A program made the translations under genes and the position numbers. The notes under the pieces are model-generated. The model was given only the letters and a program-made list of their open reading frames with translations, was not told where the DNA came from and searched no databases. Below, piece by piece: positions 26,400 to 34,597 of a DNA stretch of 64,000 bases (positions are counted from its first letter, which is position 1; every line of letters starts with the position of its first letter). The stretch spans positions 1-64,000 of the forward strand of contig JAWKJM010000006.1 in assembly GCA_041393775.1 (NCBI GenBank). Reading direction: 5' to 3'. The stretch comes from JADKAV01 sp041393775 (GTDB lineage: Bacteria > Actinomycetota > Actinomycetes > S36-B12 > UBA10799).

Positions 26400-28067
26400 A
26401 TGACGCACGAACTCGGCACGCCGGCCCCTGTCCGGGCGGCCCGGGGCAACCATCTCAGTGCGCAGGGCTGGCCGCAGGAGGCCGCGATGCGGATGCTGGC
26501 CAACAACCTCGATCCCGAGGTTGCCGAGGATCCGGACCGCCTGGTCGTGTACGGGGGCACCGGCCGGGCGGCGCGGGACTGGCCCAGCTTCCACGCCCTC
26601 ATGCGTACTCTGTCCACGCTCAAGGACGACGAGACGATGCTCGTGCAGTCGGGACGTCCGGTCGGGGTGATGCGCACCCACGAGTGGGCTCCGCGGGCCC
26701 TGATCGCCAATTCGAATCTCGTGGGGGACTGGGCCACCTGGCCCGAGTTCCGGCGGCTCGAGGCACTGGGTCTGACGATGTATGGACAGATGACCGCGGG
26801 GTCATGGATCTACATCGGGACCCAGGGCATCCTGCAGGGTACGTACGAGACCTTCGCTGCGGTCGCGGACAAGCACTTCGGGGAGTCGCTGGCAGGGACG
26901 CTGACCCTCACGGCGGGTTGCGGCGGAATGGGCGGTGCGCAACCGTTGGCTGTCACATTGAACGGCGGGGCCTGCCTCATCGTCGACGTCGACGGGTCCC
27001 GGTTGGCTCGGCGTGTCAAGGACCGCTACCTGGACGAGTGGACCGACGACCTCGATGTGGCGCTCGAGGCAGCGCTGCGTGCCAAGAGCGAGCGGCGGGG
27101 CTGGAGCGTGGGTCTGGTGGGCAACGCTGCCCAGGTCGTCCCCGAGTTAATGCGACGCGGGGTACCGGTGGACATCGTCACCGACCAGACCTCGGCCCAC
27201 GACCCGCTGTCCTACCTGCCGGTGGGGATCGCGTTCGAAGACTGGCACAGTGAGGCCGAACGCGATCCAGAGGGTTTCACGCTTCGTGCCCGGGAGTCCA
27301 TGGCCGCACATGTCGAAGCCATGGTCGGCTTCATGGACGGCGGGGCCGAAGTCTTCGACTACGGCAACTCGATCCGCTCGGAGGCACTGCTGGGCGGCTT
27401 CGAGCGCGCGTTCGATTTCCCCGGGTTCGTTCCCGCCTACATCCGGCCGCTGTTCTGCGAGGGGAAGGGGCCCTTCCGCTGGGCAGCACTGTCCGGCGAC
27501 CCCAAGGACATCGCGGCGACCGACCGGGCCGTTCTCGACCTGTTCCCCGAGAACGAAGCGCTCGGTCGCTGGATCCGGGCCGCCGAGCAGCGAGTGGCAT
27601 TCCAGGGCTTGCCCGCCCGGATCTGCTGGTTGGGCTACGGCGAGCGGGACAAGGCCGGGGTCCGGTTCAACGAGATGGTGGCGTCGGGGGAGTTGTCCGC
27701 GCCGATCGTGATCGGACGTGACCACTTGGACTGCGGATCGGTCGCGTCGCCCTACCGCGAGACCGAGTCGATGTTGGATGGCAGCGACGCGATCGCGGAC
27801 TGGCCGTTGCTGAATGCCATGGTCAACATCTCGTCCGGGGCGTCATGGGTGTCGATCCATCATGGTGGCGGTGTGGGAATGGGGCGGTCCATCCACGCCG
27901 GCCAGGTGTCTGTGGCCGACGGGTCTGCACTGGCGGCACAGAAACTGGAGCGCGTGCTGACCAACGACCCCGGCATGGGTGTGATCCGGCATGTCGACGC
28001 GGGCTACCCCTTGGCTGCCGAGGTGGCCGCGCGGGATGGCATACGGATCCCCATGAGCGAGGGCTGA
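26400..28067 (+). CDS. hutU: urocanate hydratase HutU
   Basis: A 555-residue urocanase, the normal family length, adding water to urocanate to give imidazolonepropionate with tightly bound NAD+. The N-terminal QGWPQEAAMRMLANNLDPEVAE block, the NAD-binding GCGGMGGAQP near 178 and the catalytic-loop GYGERDKAG region with conserved Cys (ARICWLGYG) are all visible. GAGGAG 10 bp before ATG 26400 is its ribosome site, overlapping the hutH stop. Confidence 0.97.
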   Translation: MTHELGTPAPVRAARGNHLSAQGWPQEAAMRMLANNLDPEVAEDPDRLVVYGGTGRAARDWPSFHALMRTLSTLKDDETMLVQSGRPVGVMRTHEWAPRALIANSNLVGDWATWPEFRRLEALGLTMYGQMTAGSWIYIGTQGILQGTYETFAAVADKHFGESLAGTLTLTAGCGGMGGAQPLAVTLNGGACLIVDVDGSRLARRVKDRYLDEWTDDLDVALEAALRAKSERRGWSVGLVGNAAQVVPELMRRGVPVDIVTDQTSAHDPLSYLPVGIAFEDWHSEAERDPEGFTLRARESMAAHVEAMVGFMDGGAEVFDYGNSIRSEALLGGFERAFDFPGFVPAYIRPLFCEGKGPFRWAALSGDPKDIAATDRAVLDLFPENEALGRWIRAAEQRVAFQGLPARICWLGYGERDKAGVRFNEMVASGELSAPIVIGRDHLDCGSVASPYRETESMLDGSDAIADWPLLNAMVNISSGASWVSIHHGGGVGMGRSIHAGQVSVADGSALAAQKLERVLTNDPGMGVIRHVDAGYPLAAEVAARDGIRIPMSEG

Positions 28068-28068
28068 G

Positions 28069-29250
28069 ATGGGGAACATGCTGCTCGACAACATCGGGCA
28101 ACTGGTCACCAACGCCGGGCAGGACGCTGACTCTCTGGGCGTCCTCAGCGACGCTGCCGTGGTGATCGCCGACGGCGAGATCGCCTGGATCGGACCCTCG
28201 TCGTCAGCCCCGGCGGCCGATGAGCGCCATGACTGCGGTGGCTCGGTGGTCCTTCCCGGGTTCGTCGACAGCCATTCGCACATCGTGTTCGCCGGTGACC
28301 GGTCACAGGAATTCGCTGCGCGGATGGCCGGTGAGGCCTACTCAGCCGGCGGCATCAAGTCGACCGTCGCGGCTACGAGGGCTGCCTCGGACAACGAACT
28401 GCGGGACCGGGTCGGGCATCTGACGGCGGAGTTGGTCCGCTCGGGCAGTACCACCTTCGAGATCAAGACCGGCTACGGGCTGACCGTGGTCGACGAGGCG
28501 CGTGGCGCGCGGGTGGCCGGGGAGTTCACCGATGACGTGACCTTCTTGGGGGCTCACGTCGTGCCCGGCGAGTACGCGGACGACCGCCGGGGCTACGTGG
28601 ATCTGGTCCGCGGGCCGATGCTGGACGCCTGCATGGGCCATGTGCGCTGGGTGGATGCCTTCTGCGAGCGCGGTGCCTTCGACGCCGACGAGACGCGTAC
28701 CGTTTTGCAGGCAGGGATCGATCGCGGCCTGGTCGCCCGCGTCCATGCCAACCAGCTCGGCCCCGGTCCGGGGGTATCGGTCGCCGTGGAACTGCAGGCG
28801 GCATCCGCTGACCATTGCACGCACTTGAGCGACTCCGACGTGGCCATGCTGGCTGACTGTGCGTCCGGCCCGGAGCCCACGGTTGCGACCTTGCTGCCCG
28901 GCGCTGAGTTCTCGACCCGGTCGCCGTATCCGGATGCCCGGCGACTGATCGATGCCGGAGCGATCGTCGCGCTGGCCACCGACTGCAACCCCGGTAGCAG
29001 CTACACCACTTCGATGCCGTTCTGCATCGCGCTCGCGGTCCGTGAGATGCGGATGACCGTGGAGGAGGCGATCCGGGCCGCCACCCTTGGTGGTGCGGCC
29101 GCATTGCGTCGCAACGACGTCGGCCGGATCGAGGTCGGCGCCCCGGCGGACCTGGTCCTGCTCGATGCACCGTCTTACGTCCACCTGGCCTATCGGCCGG
29201 GAGTGGACCTCATCCTCGGGGTCTGGCGGCGAGGTGAACTGCAGCCATGA
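28069..29250 (+). CDS. hutI: imidazolonepropionase HutI
   Basis: A 393-residue amidohydrolase-superfamily enzyme that opens imidazolonepropionate to formiminoglutamate. Metal ligands are seen in DSHSHIVF (near 65-72); EIKTGYGL, HANQLGPG and ATDCNPGS match HutI. Only one base separates the hutU stop from ATG 28069, and its stop overlaps hutG by ATGA. Confidence 0.96.
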   Translation: MGNMLLDNIGQLVTNAGQDADSLGVLSDAAVVIADGEIAWIGPSSSAPAADERHDCGGSVVLPGFVDSHSHIVFAGDRSQEFAARMAGEAYSAGGIKSTVAATRAASDNELRDRVGHLTAELVRSGSTTFEIKTGYGLTVVDEARGARVAGEFTDDVTFLGAHVVPGEYADDRRGYVDLVRGPMLDACMGHVRWVDAFCERGAFDADETRTVLQAGIDRGLVARVHANQLGPGPGVSVAVELQAASADHCTHLSDSDVAMLADCASGPEPTVATLLPGAEFSTRSPYPDARRLIDAGAIVALATDCNPGSSYTTSMPFCIALAVREMRMTVEEAIRAATLGGAAALRRNDVGRIEVGAPADLVLLDAPSYVHLAYRPGVDLILGVWRRGELQP

Positions 29251-30149
29251 CGGCGGCCCTGCCCCACGATCCGCGCTGGCCGCGGGCGTCGCAGTGGCTG
29301 GATGAAGGCTCCCGGCGCTGGCGCGACCACCCGTCCGGCGTGCCCGACATAGGCATTCTGGGTGTCCCTGCCCACAAGACTTCCATCTCCACCACCCACG
29401 CCGACCGCACCCCTGCGGCGGTGCGTGCCGCGCTGGCGCGTTATGCGACTTGGGCGGAGTCCGTTGGGCGGGACTTACGGGAGTTGTGGGCGGTGGATCT
29501 CGGCGATGTCCCGGAGCCGGATTCCCCGCAGGGGGAGGCGCGGACGAGCGCTGTGGTTGATTCGTGGCCGGGGCGGTTGCTGGTCGCGCTCGGCGGCGAC
29601 AACTCCTTGACCTTCGCAGTCGCGCAGGGTTCACGAGCCGGTGGGCTCGTCACGTTGGACGCGCACCACGACCTGCGAGACGGCATCTCCAACGGGTCGC
29701 CCGTGCGGCGGCTGGTCGAGGCCGGGATGGACGGATCGCGGATCGTTCAGATCGGAATCGGGGACTTCGCGAATTCCGCGGAGTACGCCGCCCGTGCCCG
29801 TGAGTTCGGGATCACCATCATCCCTCGCGATCAGGTCGAAGCCCGTGGCATGGCGGCGGTGATGGCCGACGCGTTCGAGATCGCTGGTGGCGCAGGCAGC
29901 ATTCATGTGGATCTGGACGTCGACGTCTGCGACCGGTCCGTGGCACCCGCCTGCCCTGCTGCGGTGCCGGGCGGACTCTCCGCCTACCAACTGCGTCAGG
30001 CGGCGCGGGCGGCCGGACGGGACCCGAGAGTCGTGAGTGTCGATTTCGCCGAGGTCGACGCCTCCGCAGACAGCTCCGACCAACGTACGGTGCGGCTCGT
30101 CGCCTTGTGCGTGCTCGAGGTGGCCGCGGGCTTGCTGATCCGCGAATAG
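29247..30149 (+). CDS. hutG: arginase-family formimidoylglutamase-like protein HutG
   Basis: A 300-residue ureohydrolase-fold protein, last gene of hutHUIG, expected to release formamide from formiminoglutamate and yield glutamate. Manganese-ligand motifs DAHHD (about 139-143) and HVDLDVDVCD (about 221-230) are present. The first-ligand motif usually written GGDHS is GGDNS here (about 115-119), so one metal ligand is Asn rather than His. This may mark a subfamily, an altered metal site or a different substrate. Starts with an ATGA overlap at hutI. Confidence 0.88.
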   Translation: MTAALPHDPRWPRASQWLDEGSRRWRDHPSGVPDIGILGVPAHKTSISTTHADRTPAAVRAALARYATWAESVGRDLRELWAVDLGDVPEPDSPQGEARTSAVVDSWPGRLLVALGGDNSLTFAVAQGSRAGGLVTLDAHHDLRDGISNGSPVRRLVEAGMDGSRIVQIGIGDFANSAEYAARAREFGITIIPRDQVEARGMAAVMADAFEIAGGAGSIHVDLDVDVCDRSVAPACPAAVPGGLSAYQLRQAARAAGRDPRVVSVDFAEVDASADSSDQRTVRLVALCVLEVAAGLLIRE

Positions 30150-30193
30150 TGCCTGCGGCTGAAGGTGGCCTTGGGGGCCGGGTGCGGGCCGTC

Positions 30194-30274
30194 GGTGACG
30201 AAGTTGGGGGGTCGCACGATTCGTCACGAAGGTGCTGGCTGTCGGGCGCTTTGATCCCGCACCTTCGTCACAAA
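30194..30274. repeat. family-B inverted repeat, copy B2
   Basis: Follows hutG. The left outer arm GTGACGAAGTTG (30195-30206) and an inner pair CGAAGGTGC / GCACCTTCG (right arm 30259-30267, followed by TCACA) are present; a separate right outer arm is not evident. The copy is shorter than B3-B5. Confidence 0.75.
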
Positions 30275-30418
30275 GCCCGCGGACACCAGGTCGCGGCCCG
30301 AGCAACTGCGGGACTTTGGACCCAGATGGTCACCTACTGGCAGGATTTGTCCAAAGTCCCGGCCGCAGCAGGGATTCGCGGCAACGCGCAAGGCGGAAGA
30401 CCGGGCTATCGTCCAAGG

Positions 30419-30817
30419 GTGACGAATCGGCGGCACTGGCTGATCGTCGCCTCGTTGGACCACGCCAGGCGCGGCGTCGAGGCGGGGTTCGTCATGGCCA
30501 ACCACGGCAGGCGAGGGCCTCTGGCACGGATGTCCACCGGTGACGGCGTCTTCATCTACTCCCCGAAGTACACCTACCCGGACGGCCAGCCCCTGCGCGC
30601 GATCACTGTCATCGGCCGGGTCACGGGCGACCAGCCCGAGCCGAGTGACGCGATCGCGGGCGGGTTCCAGCTCCGGGCCGATCTGCGTGAGATACCGCGG
30701 CTCGGGCTCGATGAAATCCGTGAGCATCTGCCAGTGTCGCGAATCCGCTTCGGGTTCCTTGAGCTCGACCCCGAGGACGCGCAAGCCATCCTGGCGATGG
30801 AACAGTCGCACGCCTAG
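30419..30817 (+). CDS. EVE domain protein
   Basis: A 132-residue protein that is a single EVE (PUA-like) domain: it opens with RRHWLIVASLDHARRGVEAGF, has GDGVFIYSPK in the middle and ends with a FGFLELD-type strand. EVE domains bind modified bases in RNA or DNA; the role of stand-alone proteins is not settled. GTG 30419 starts at the homology; the frame runs open upstream through repeat B2 but is not coding there. Its stop overlaps the convergent GNAT gene by 3 bp. Confidence 0.85.
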   Translation: MTNRRHWLIVASLDHARRGVEAGFVMANHGRRGPLARMSTGDGVFIYSPKYTYPDGQPLRAITVIGRVTGDQPEPSDAIAGGFQLRADLREIPRLGLDEIREHLPVSRIRFGFLELDPEDAQAILAMEQSHA

Positions 30818-31293
30818 CGTCCAAGGACCTTGGCGAAGAAGTGGGTCGCGTCGCGGTTCTGGTTGTATCGCTCGATCTCCCGGAAGCCGTTCCCGGCGTA
30901 GAAGCGAAGCGCCGCAGTCAGTGCCGAATTCGTGTCTAGGACCAGTCGGTGGTAACCCAGGTCGCGCGCAGTCCGCTCGACCTGCTCGAGCATCAGCGTG
31001 CCGAGGCCCTGTCCGCGGGCCGCCGGTGCCACCCACATCCGTTTGATCTCACCGATGCCGTCCTCCCACTTGCGCAGGCCCACGCATCCGATCGCATCCG
31101 CCCCGTCATTCACGATGAAGAAGGCGCCCCCGTGGTCGGGGAGGAACCCGTGAACGTCGGCAAGCCCACCGGACACCTCCAACTCGGTGAGGCCGGCGGC
31201 CTCGCGCACCTCCCGCACGTAGGCCTCGAGGTCCCGCTGGGCCCGGGGGCTACGGGGATCCTCGGCCTCGATCCTCGGACCGTCGGCGCACAT
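30814..31293 (-). CDS. GNAT family N-acetyltransferase
   Basis: A 159-residue GCN5-like acetyltransferase. The acetyl-CoA pyrophosphate loop reads ARGQGLGTLML near 92-102, preceded by the beta-strand IKRMWV and followed by VLDTNSAL, with the C-terminal AL-RFYxxxGF motif (ALRFYAGNGF). It transfers an acetyl group to an unknown small molecule or protein amine. Confidence 0.88.
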   Translation of the reverse strand: MCADGPRIEAEDPRSPRAQRDLEAYVREVREAAGLTELEVSGGLADVHGFLPDHGGAFFIVNDGADAIGCVGLRKWEDGIGEIKRMWVAPAARGQGLGTLMLEQVERTARDLGYHRLVLDTNSALTAALRFYAGNGFREIERYNQNRDATHFFAKVLGR

Positions 31294-31496
31294 GCCCCCA
31301 TCCTAAGGGCGACATGACGAGGTCCGCCGTCACTGGTCGCGGTGCGGCAATCGAAGAATCCCGTCCAGCAGACAATGAAATCAGTGGCCGAAGCGACCTC
31401 GGAATGTCCATATCAGCACTGTTTGAGCCTTTTGGAGGTGTCGGAACAGGAGACTGTTTGCTAACGTGTGACGACACTGACCAAGCCGGAGCAGAC

Positions 31497-32924
31497 ATGA
31501 CTGACACCGATCAGACCCGTGCAGGATCGCGCACCTTCCCGCCGAACGATCCTGCGACGTACCGAACCGTCCCCCCCTCTTCCACACCGCTGGATCCAGC
31601 GCGCATCGAGATGCTGATGGCTCAGGAGTGGGAGCGCTTCTCAGCCAGTACGGGGGGTTCCGCGGCCCATCATGAGCGGGCCAGCGGACCCCTGCCGCTG
31701 GGTGTCGCCTCATCCTTCCAGCACTGGGAACCGCACCCGATCGCGATCGAGTCGGCGAAGGGTGCATGGCTCACCGATGTGGACGGTCGCCGCCTGCTCG
31801 ACCTCTCGATGGGCTTCGGAGCCATGCTCGTAGGACACCTGAACCCCACCGTGGTGGCGGCGGTGTCGAAGGCTCTCGAAACCGGCACCATGTTCGTCAC
31901 TCCCTCGCCGTCCACGACGGAGGTCGCCGAACGCTTCCAGAAGCGGTTCGGCCTGGGTCAATTGAGATTCGCCAACTCTGGCACCGAGGCGACCATGTAT
32001 GCCGTCAAAGCGGCGCGGGCATTCAGTGGCAAGCACGGAATCGTCAAGATCGAGGGCGGTTACCACGGCGGTTATGACGCGCTGTCCGTGTCGGTGAAGC
32101 CCGAGATCGCCGAGGCCGGGCCTGAAGAGCGGCCCACCCCGGTGATCCCGTTCGAAGTGGAGGCCGGCACGGTCCACGTCGTGCCCTACAACGACCTGGA
32201 CCGGCTCGAGGAGATCCTCGCCGCCGATGCCGATGAGATCTCGGCGGTCGTGATGGAACCGGTGCTCGAGAACGTCTCGATCGTACTGCCGGATGCCGGC
32301 TACCTCGCGGGCGTGCGGGAGGCTTGTGACCGGCACGGTGTGCTGCTGGTCTTCGACGAGGTGAAGACGGGGCTGACCGCCGGATACGCGGGTGCGTCGC
32401 AGCGCCTGGGGGTGGTACCCGACCTGATCGCGCTCGCCAAGAGCATCGGCGGCGGTCTCCCGCTGGCAGCCTTCGGTGGGCGCGCAGACATCATGGAAGT
32501 GGTGTCGTCCGGACGCATGTGGCACTTCGGGACCTACAACGGCAACCCGCTTGTGATGGCTGCCGCGGCCGCTGTGGACCAGGTCTGCACGGTGGACGCG
32601 CTGGAGGCGGCGGAGCGCATCAACGACGATGCGTTGGAGGCGCTCGACGACGTCATCGCCCGATACGAACTCCCGGCGCACACCGTCGGGTTCGGCGTCA
32701 AAGGCGCTGTCACTTGGGCCACGACGCCAGTGCGCAACTACCGTGACTACAAGCGCACAGACTTCGAGGCGGCCGAACTCAGTTGGCTGTGGGGTGTCAA
32801 CCGCGGCATCCTCACGCCACCCGGGCTCGACGAGCAGTGGCTGGTCTCCCTGGCCCACACACCCGACGACATGAAGTTGCTGGTGGGCGAGTTCGAGGAG
32901 TTGGCGCAGGCCCTGCGCGCCTGA
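31497..32924 (+). CDS. class III PLP aminotransferase, glutamate-1-semialdehyde aminomutase-like
   Basis: A 475-residue fold-type I class III enzyme. The PLP-binding motifs are visible: NSGTEATMYAVKAAR, the EGGYHGGYDA loop, FDEVKTG and the cofactor Lys in ALAKSIGGGLP. The whole pattern is closest to glutamate-1-semialdehyde 2,1-aminomutase, which makes 5-aminolevulinate for tetrapyrroles, but N-terminal features differ (about 45 extra residues) and it may act on another substrate. The frame opens at 31314, but ATG 31497 has GGAGCAG at the right distance. Nearby HemY and a radical SAM protein give weak support for a tetrapyrrole role. Confidence 0.85.
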   Translation: MTDTDQTRAGSRTFPPNDPATYRTVPPSSTPLDPARIEMLMAQEWERFSASTGGSAAHHERASGPLPLGVASSFQHWEPHPIAIESAKGAWLTDVDGRRLLDLSMGFGAMLVGHLNPTVVAAVSKALETGTMFVTPSPSTTEVAERFQKRFGLGQLRFANSGTEATMYAVKAARAFSGKHGIVKIEGGYHGGYDALSVSVKPEIAEAGPEERPTPVIPFEVEAGTVHVVPYNDLDRLEEILAADADEISAVVMEPVLENVSIVLPDAGYLAGVREACDRHGVLLVFDEVKTGLTAGYAGASQRLGVVPDLIALAKSIGGGLPLAAFGGRADIMEVVSSGRMWHFGTYNGNPLVMAAAAAVDQVCTVDALEAAERINDDALEALDDVIARYELPAHTVGFGVKGAVTWATTPVRNYRDYKRTDFEAAELSWLWGVNRGILTPPGLDEQWLVSLAHTPDDMKLLVGEFEELAQALRA

Positions 32925-32971
32925 TCTTGCTTCGGGGCTCGCGGTAGCATCGTCGGGCCTATGACGCCGAC

Positions 32972-33682
32972 TTGACAGCGCGGATCCGGGAACGGACGGT
33001 GGGGGTGGCCGGCGTCACCGAAAGGGCCAGGTTCGGGGGACTGGCGTTTCTGATGAACGGCAATCTGGCGATTGCGGCCAGCGGCGGTGGCGGGCTTCTG
33101 GTGCGGGTCGACCCTGACGAGTACGACGATTTGGCAAGTTCGGGGTTGACCGACGTCGCCGTCACGGGCGATCGCCCGATGCGTGGCTGGTTGCGGGTGG
33201 CTGGTGCCGAATTGGATGCGGAGACTCTGGCGGTGTGGGCCCACGTACGCTGGGTCGCTTCCGGCGAGAGTAGTTCCTCATGGACCGTGACGCCGGTTTC
33301 GGGCCAGGGAACGGCTTGTGTGACGAAGGTGTGGGGTGCGGACCCGCAGTGTGACGAAGGTGCGCGGTTTCGACGGCTCGGACGCCGCACCTTCGTCACA
33401 CAACGCGGGCAGGAACCCCAACTTCGACACAACGATGTCCGCCGAGGGCGCTGGTGCTTATCCGGGTGCTGCAGCGAGCCTGCCGGCCGGCCGGTACGCA
33501 CATGCGCCGTCCTCGGCCAGGGGATCGCCCGTGGAGGCATAGGCTCTCGCGCGCGATCCTCCGCACAGGTCGGCATACTCGCACCGTCCGCAGCGACCAC
33601 CGAAGTGCGCGGCACGGATCTCGATGAGCGTCGGATTCTCGCGATAGATGGTCGCCAGGGGCGTCTCGCGAACCGAGCCTAG
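32972..33682 (+). pseudogene. TfoX-like N-domain gene with lost start and 3' end running into repeat B3
   Basis: Codons from 32960 to about 33262 encode a TfoX N-domain (ARFGGLAFLMNGNLAIA, then LLVRVDPDEY and RPMRGW). The family-typical opening YDADLTARIR starts in frame at 32960, but no ATG/GTG/TTG precedes it before the stop codon TAG at 32945; the first possible start is TTG 32972 inside the domain. At the other end the frame passes into repeat B3 at about 33318 with no stop until 33682, inside the opposite radical SAM gene. The extension looks like random sequence. Probably a decayed gene whose end was replaced by the repeat; expression from TTG cannot be excluded. Confidence 0.6.
33317..33433. 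repeat. family-B inverted repeat, copy B3
   Basis: Between the TfoX-like gene and the convergent radical SAM gene. Inner arms TGTGACGAAGGTGCG (33350-33364) and CGCACCTTCGTCACA (33386-33400) are perfect over 15 bp. Outer arms are TTGTGTGACGAAGGTG (from 33316) and CAACTTCGACACAACG (from 33419), imperfect. Confidence 0.85.
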
Positions 33683-34597
33683 GCTCAATGGCAAGAAGCC
33701 GGCCGGATACACCTCTCCGTCGTGAGCGATGAAGATGATGCCTTTCCCGTCACGGGTGGAAGCGGTGTGCGCCGACGAGCGCTCTGCCGGCGCCCCGAGG
33801 AGTTGTTCGAGTTCACCACGCAGCCGGGTGTAGAGACTGTCGGTCGGTGCGGGATCGCCAGCGCGCCGTTGCTGGACGACCCTGCGGAAGAACGGCGCTT
33901 CAACGGTTCGGACGGTGAGGCCGTAGTGCGATGCGTCGTACAGGAAGTGGCACACCGATTCGTGTTCCTCGGCAGTGATCGCGCCGGTCACTTCGCCGCG
34001 GCCCACGTGCACCAGGAAGAACACCTCCCAGATGTGGGCCCCGTTGTCCGAGACGATCTTCGCTATCTCGGCGAGCTCATCGACGTTGTCGCGCATGACG
34101 GTCGTATTGATCTGGACCTTCAACCCGGCCCCCACCAGGGCACGGATGGCGGGAAGGGTCTGATCGAAGTGACCGGGGATGCCTCTGACACCGTCGTGGG
34201 TCGCGGCATTGGCACCGTCCAGGCTCAGGGAGACCGCTTTCACGCCACGAGCCACCATCTCAGCGATCGCGTCTTCGGTCAGCATGGGTGTCACGGAAGG
34301 GGACATGGCCACGGGGATGCCCAGCGCCGTGGCGTGGTCGACCAGTTCGAAGACGTCGGGGCGGAGCAGGCAGTCCCCGCCTGTGAAAACCAGGATCGGA
34401 AAAGGTCGGCCGAAGCCGGACACCTGGTCGATGAGATCCAGGCCCTCGTCATGGCTGAGCTCCCCGGGCAGCGCTCCTGGCGTGGCCGATGCACGGCAGT
34501 GCGCGCAGGCGAGTTGGCACGCCCGGGTCACCTCCCAGAACACCAGCATTGGCCGCTGTGAGTAGTCCACAGCGCGGGATCGGGTCATGTCGGTCAC
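33458..34597 (-). CDS. radical SAM/SPASM protein, haem-biosynthesis-like
   Basis: A 379-residue radical SAM enzyme. The 4Fe-4S motif CQLACAHC is near residues 28-35, with GGDCLLRPD behind it. A SPASM-type Cys cluster lies at the C terminus (CGRCEYADLCGG ... GAC), holding extra Fe-S clusters. The overall pattern resembles AhbD/NirJ-type enzymes and the related actinobacterial radical SAM/SPASM family found near haem genes. GTG 34597 overlaps the hemY stop (GTGA); ATG 34588 is the alternative start. Coupling to HemY supports work on a tetrapyrrole, but substrates of this subfamily are not established. Confidence 0.85.
   Translation of the reverse strand: MTDMTRSRAVDYSQRPMLVFWEVTRACQLACAHCRASATPGALPGELSHDEGLDLIDQVSGFGRPFPILVFTGGDCLLRPDVFELVDHATALGIPVAMSPSVTPMLTEDAIAEMVARGVKAVSLSLDGANAATHDGVRGIPGHFDQTLPAIRALVGAGLKVQINTTVMRDNVDELAEIAKIVSDNGAHIWEVFFLVHVGRGEVTGAITAEEHESVCHFLYDASHYGLTVRTVEAPFFRRVVQQRRAGDPAPTDSLYTRLRGELEQLLGAPAERSSAHTASTRDGKGIIFIAHDGEVYPAGFLPLSLGSVRETPLATIYRENPTLIEIRAAHFGGRCGRCEYADLCGGSRARAYASTGDPLAEDGACAYRPAGRLAAAPG

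Noticed and set aside
24887..26737. 616-codon frame on the - strand
   Set aside because: Antisense to hutH and the hutU start, which are certain.
31443..31468. Possible ECF-type promoter (GGAAC then CGTGTG) before the aminotransferase
   Set aside because: The -35 word fits, but the downstream word does not match a consensus, so it was not listed.
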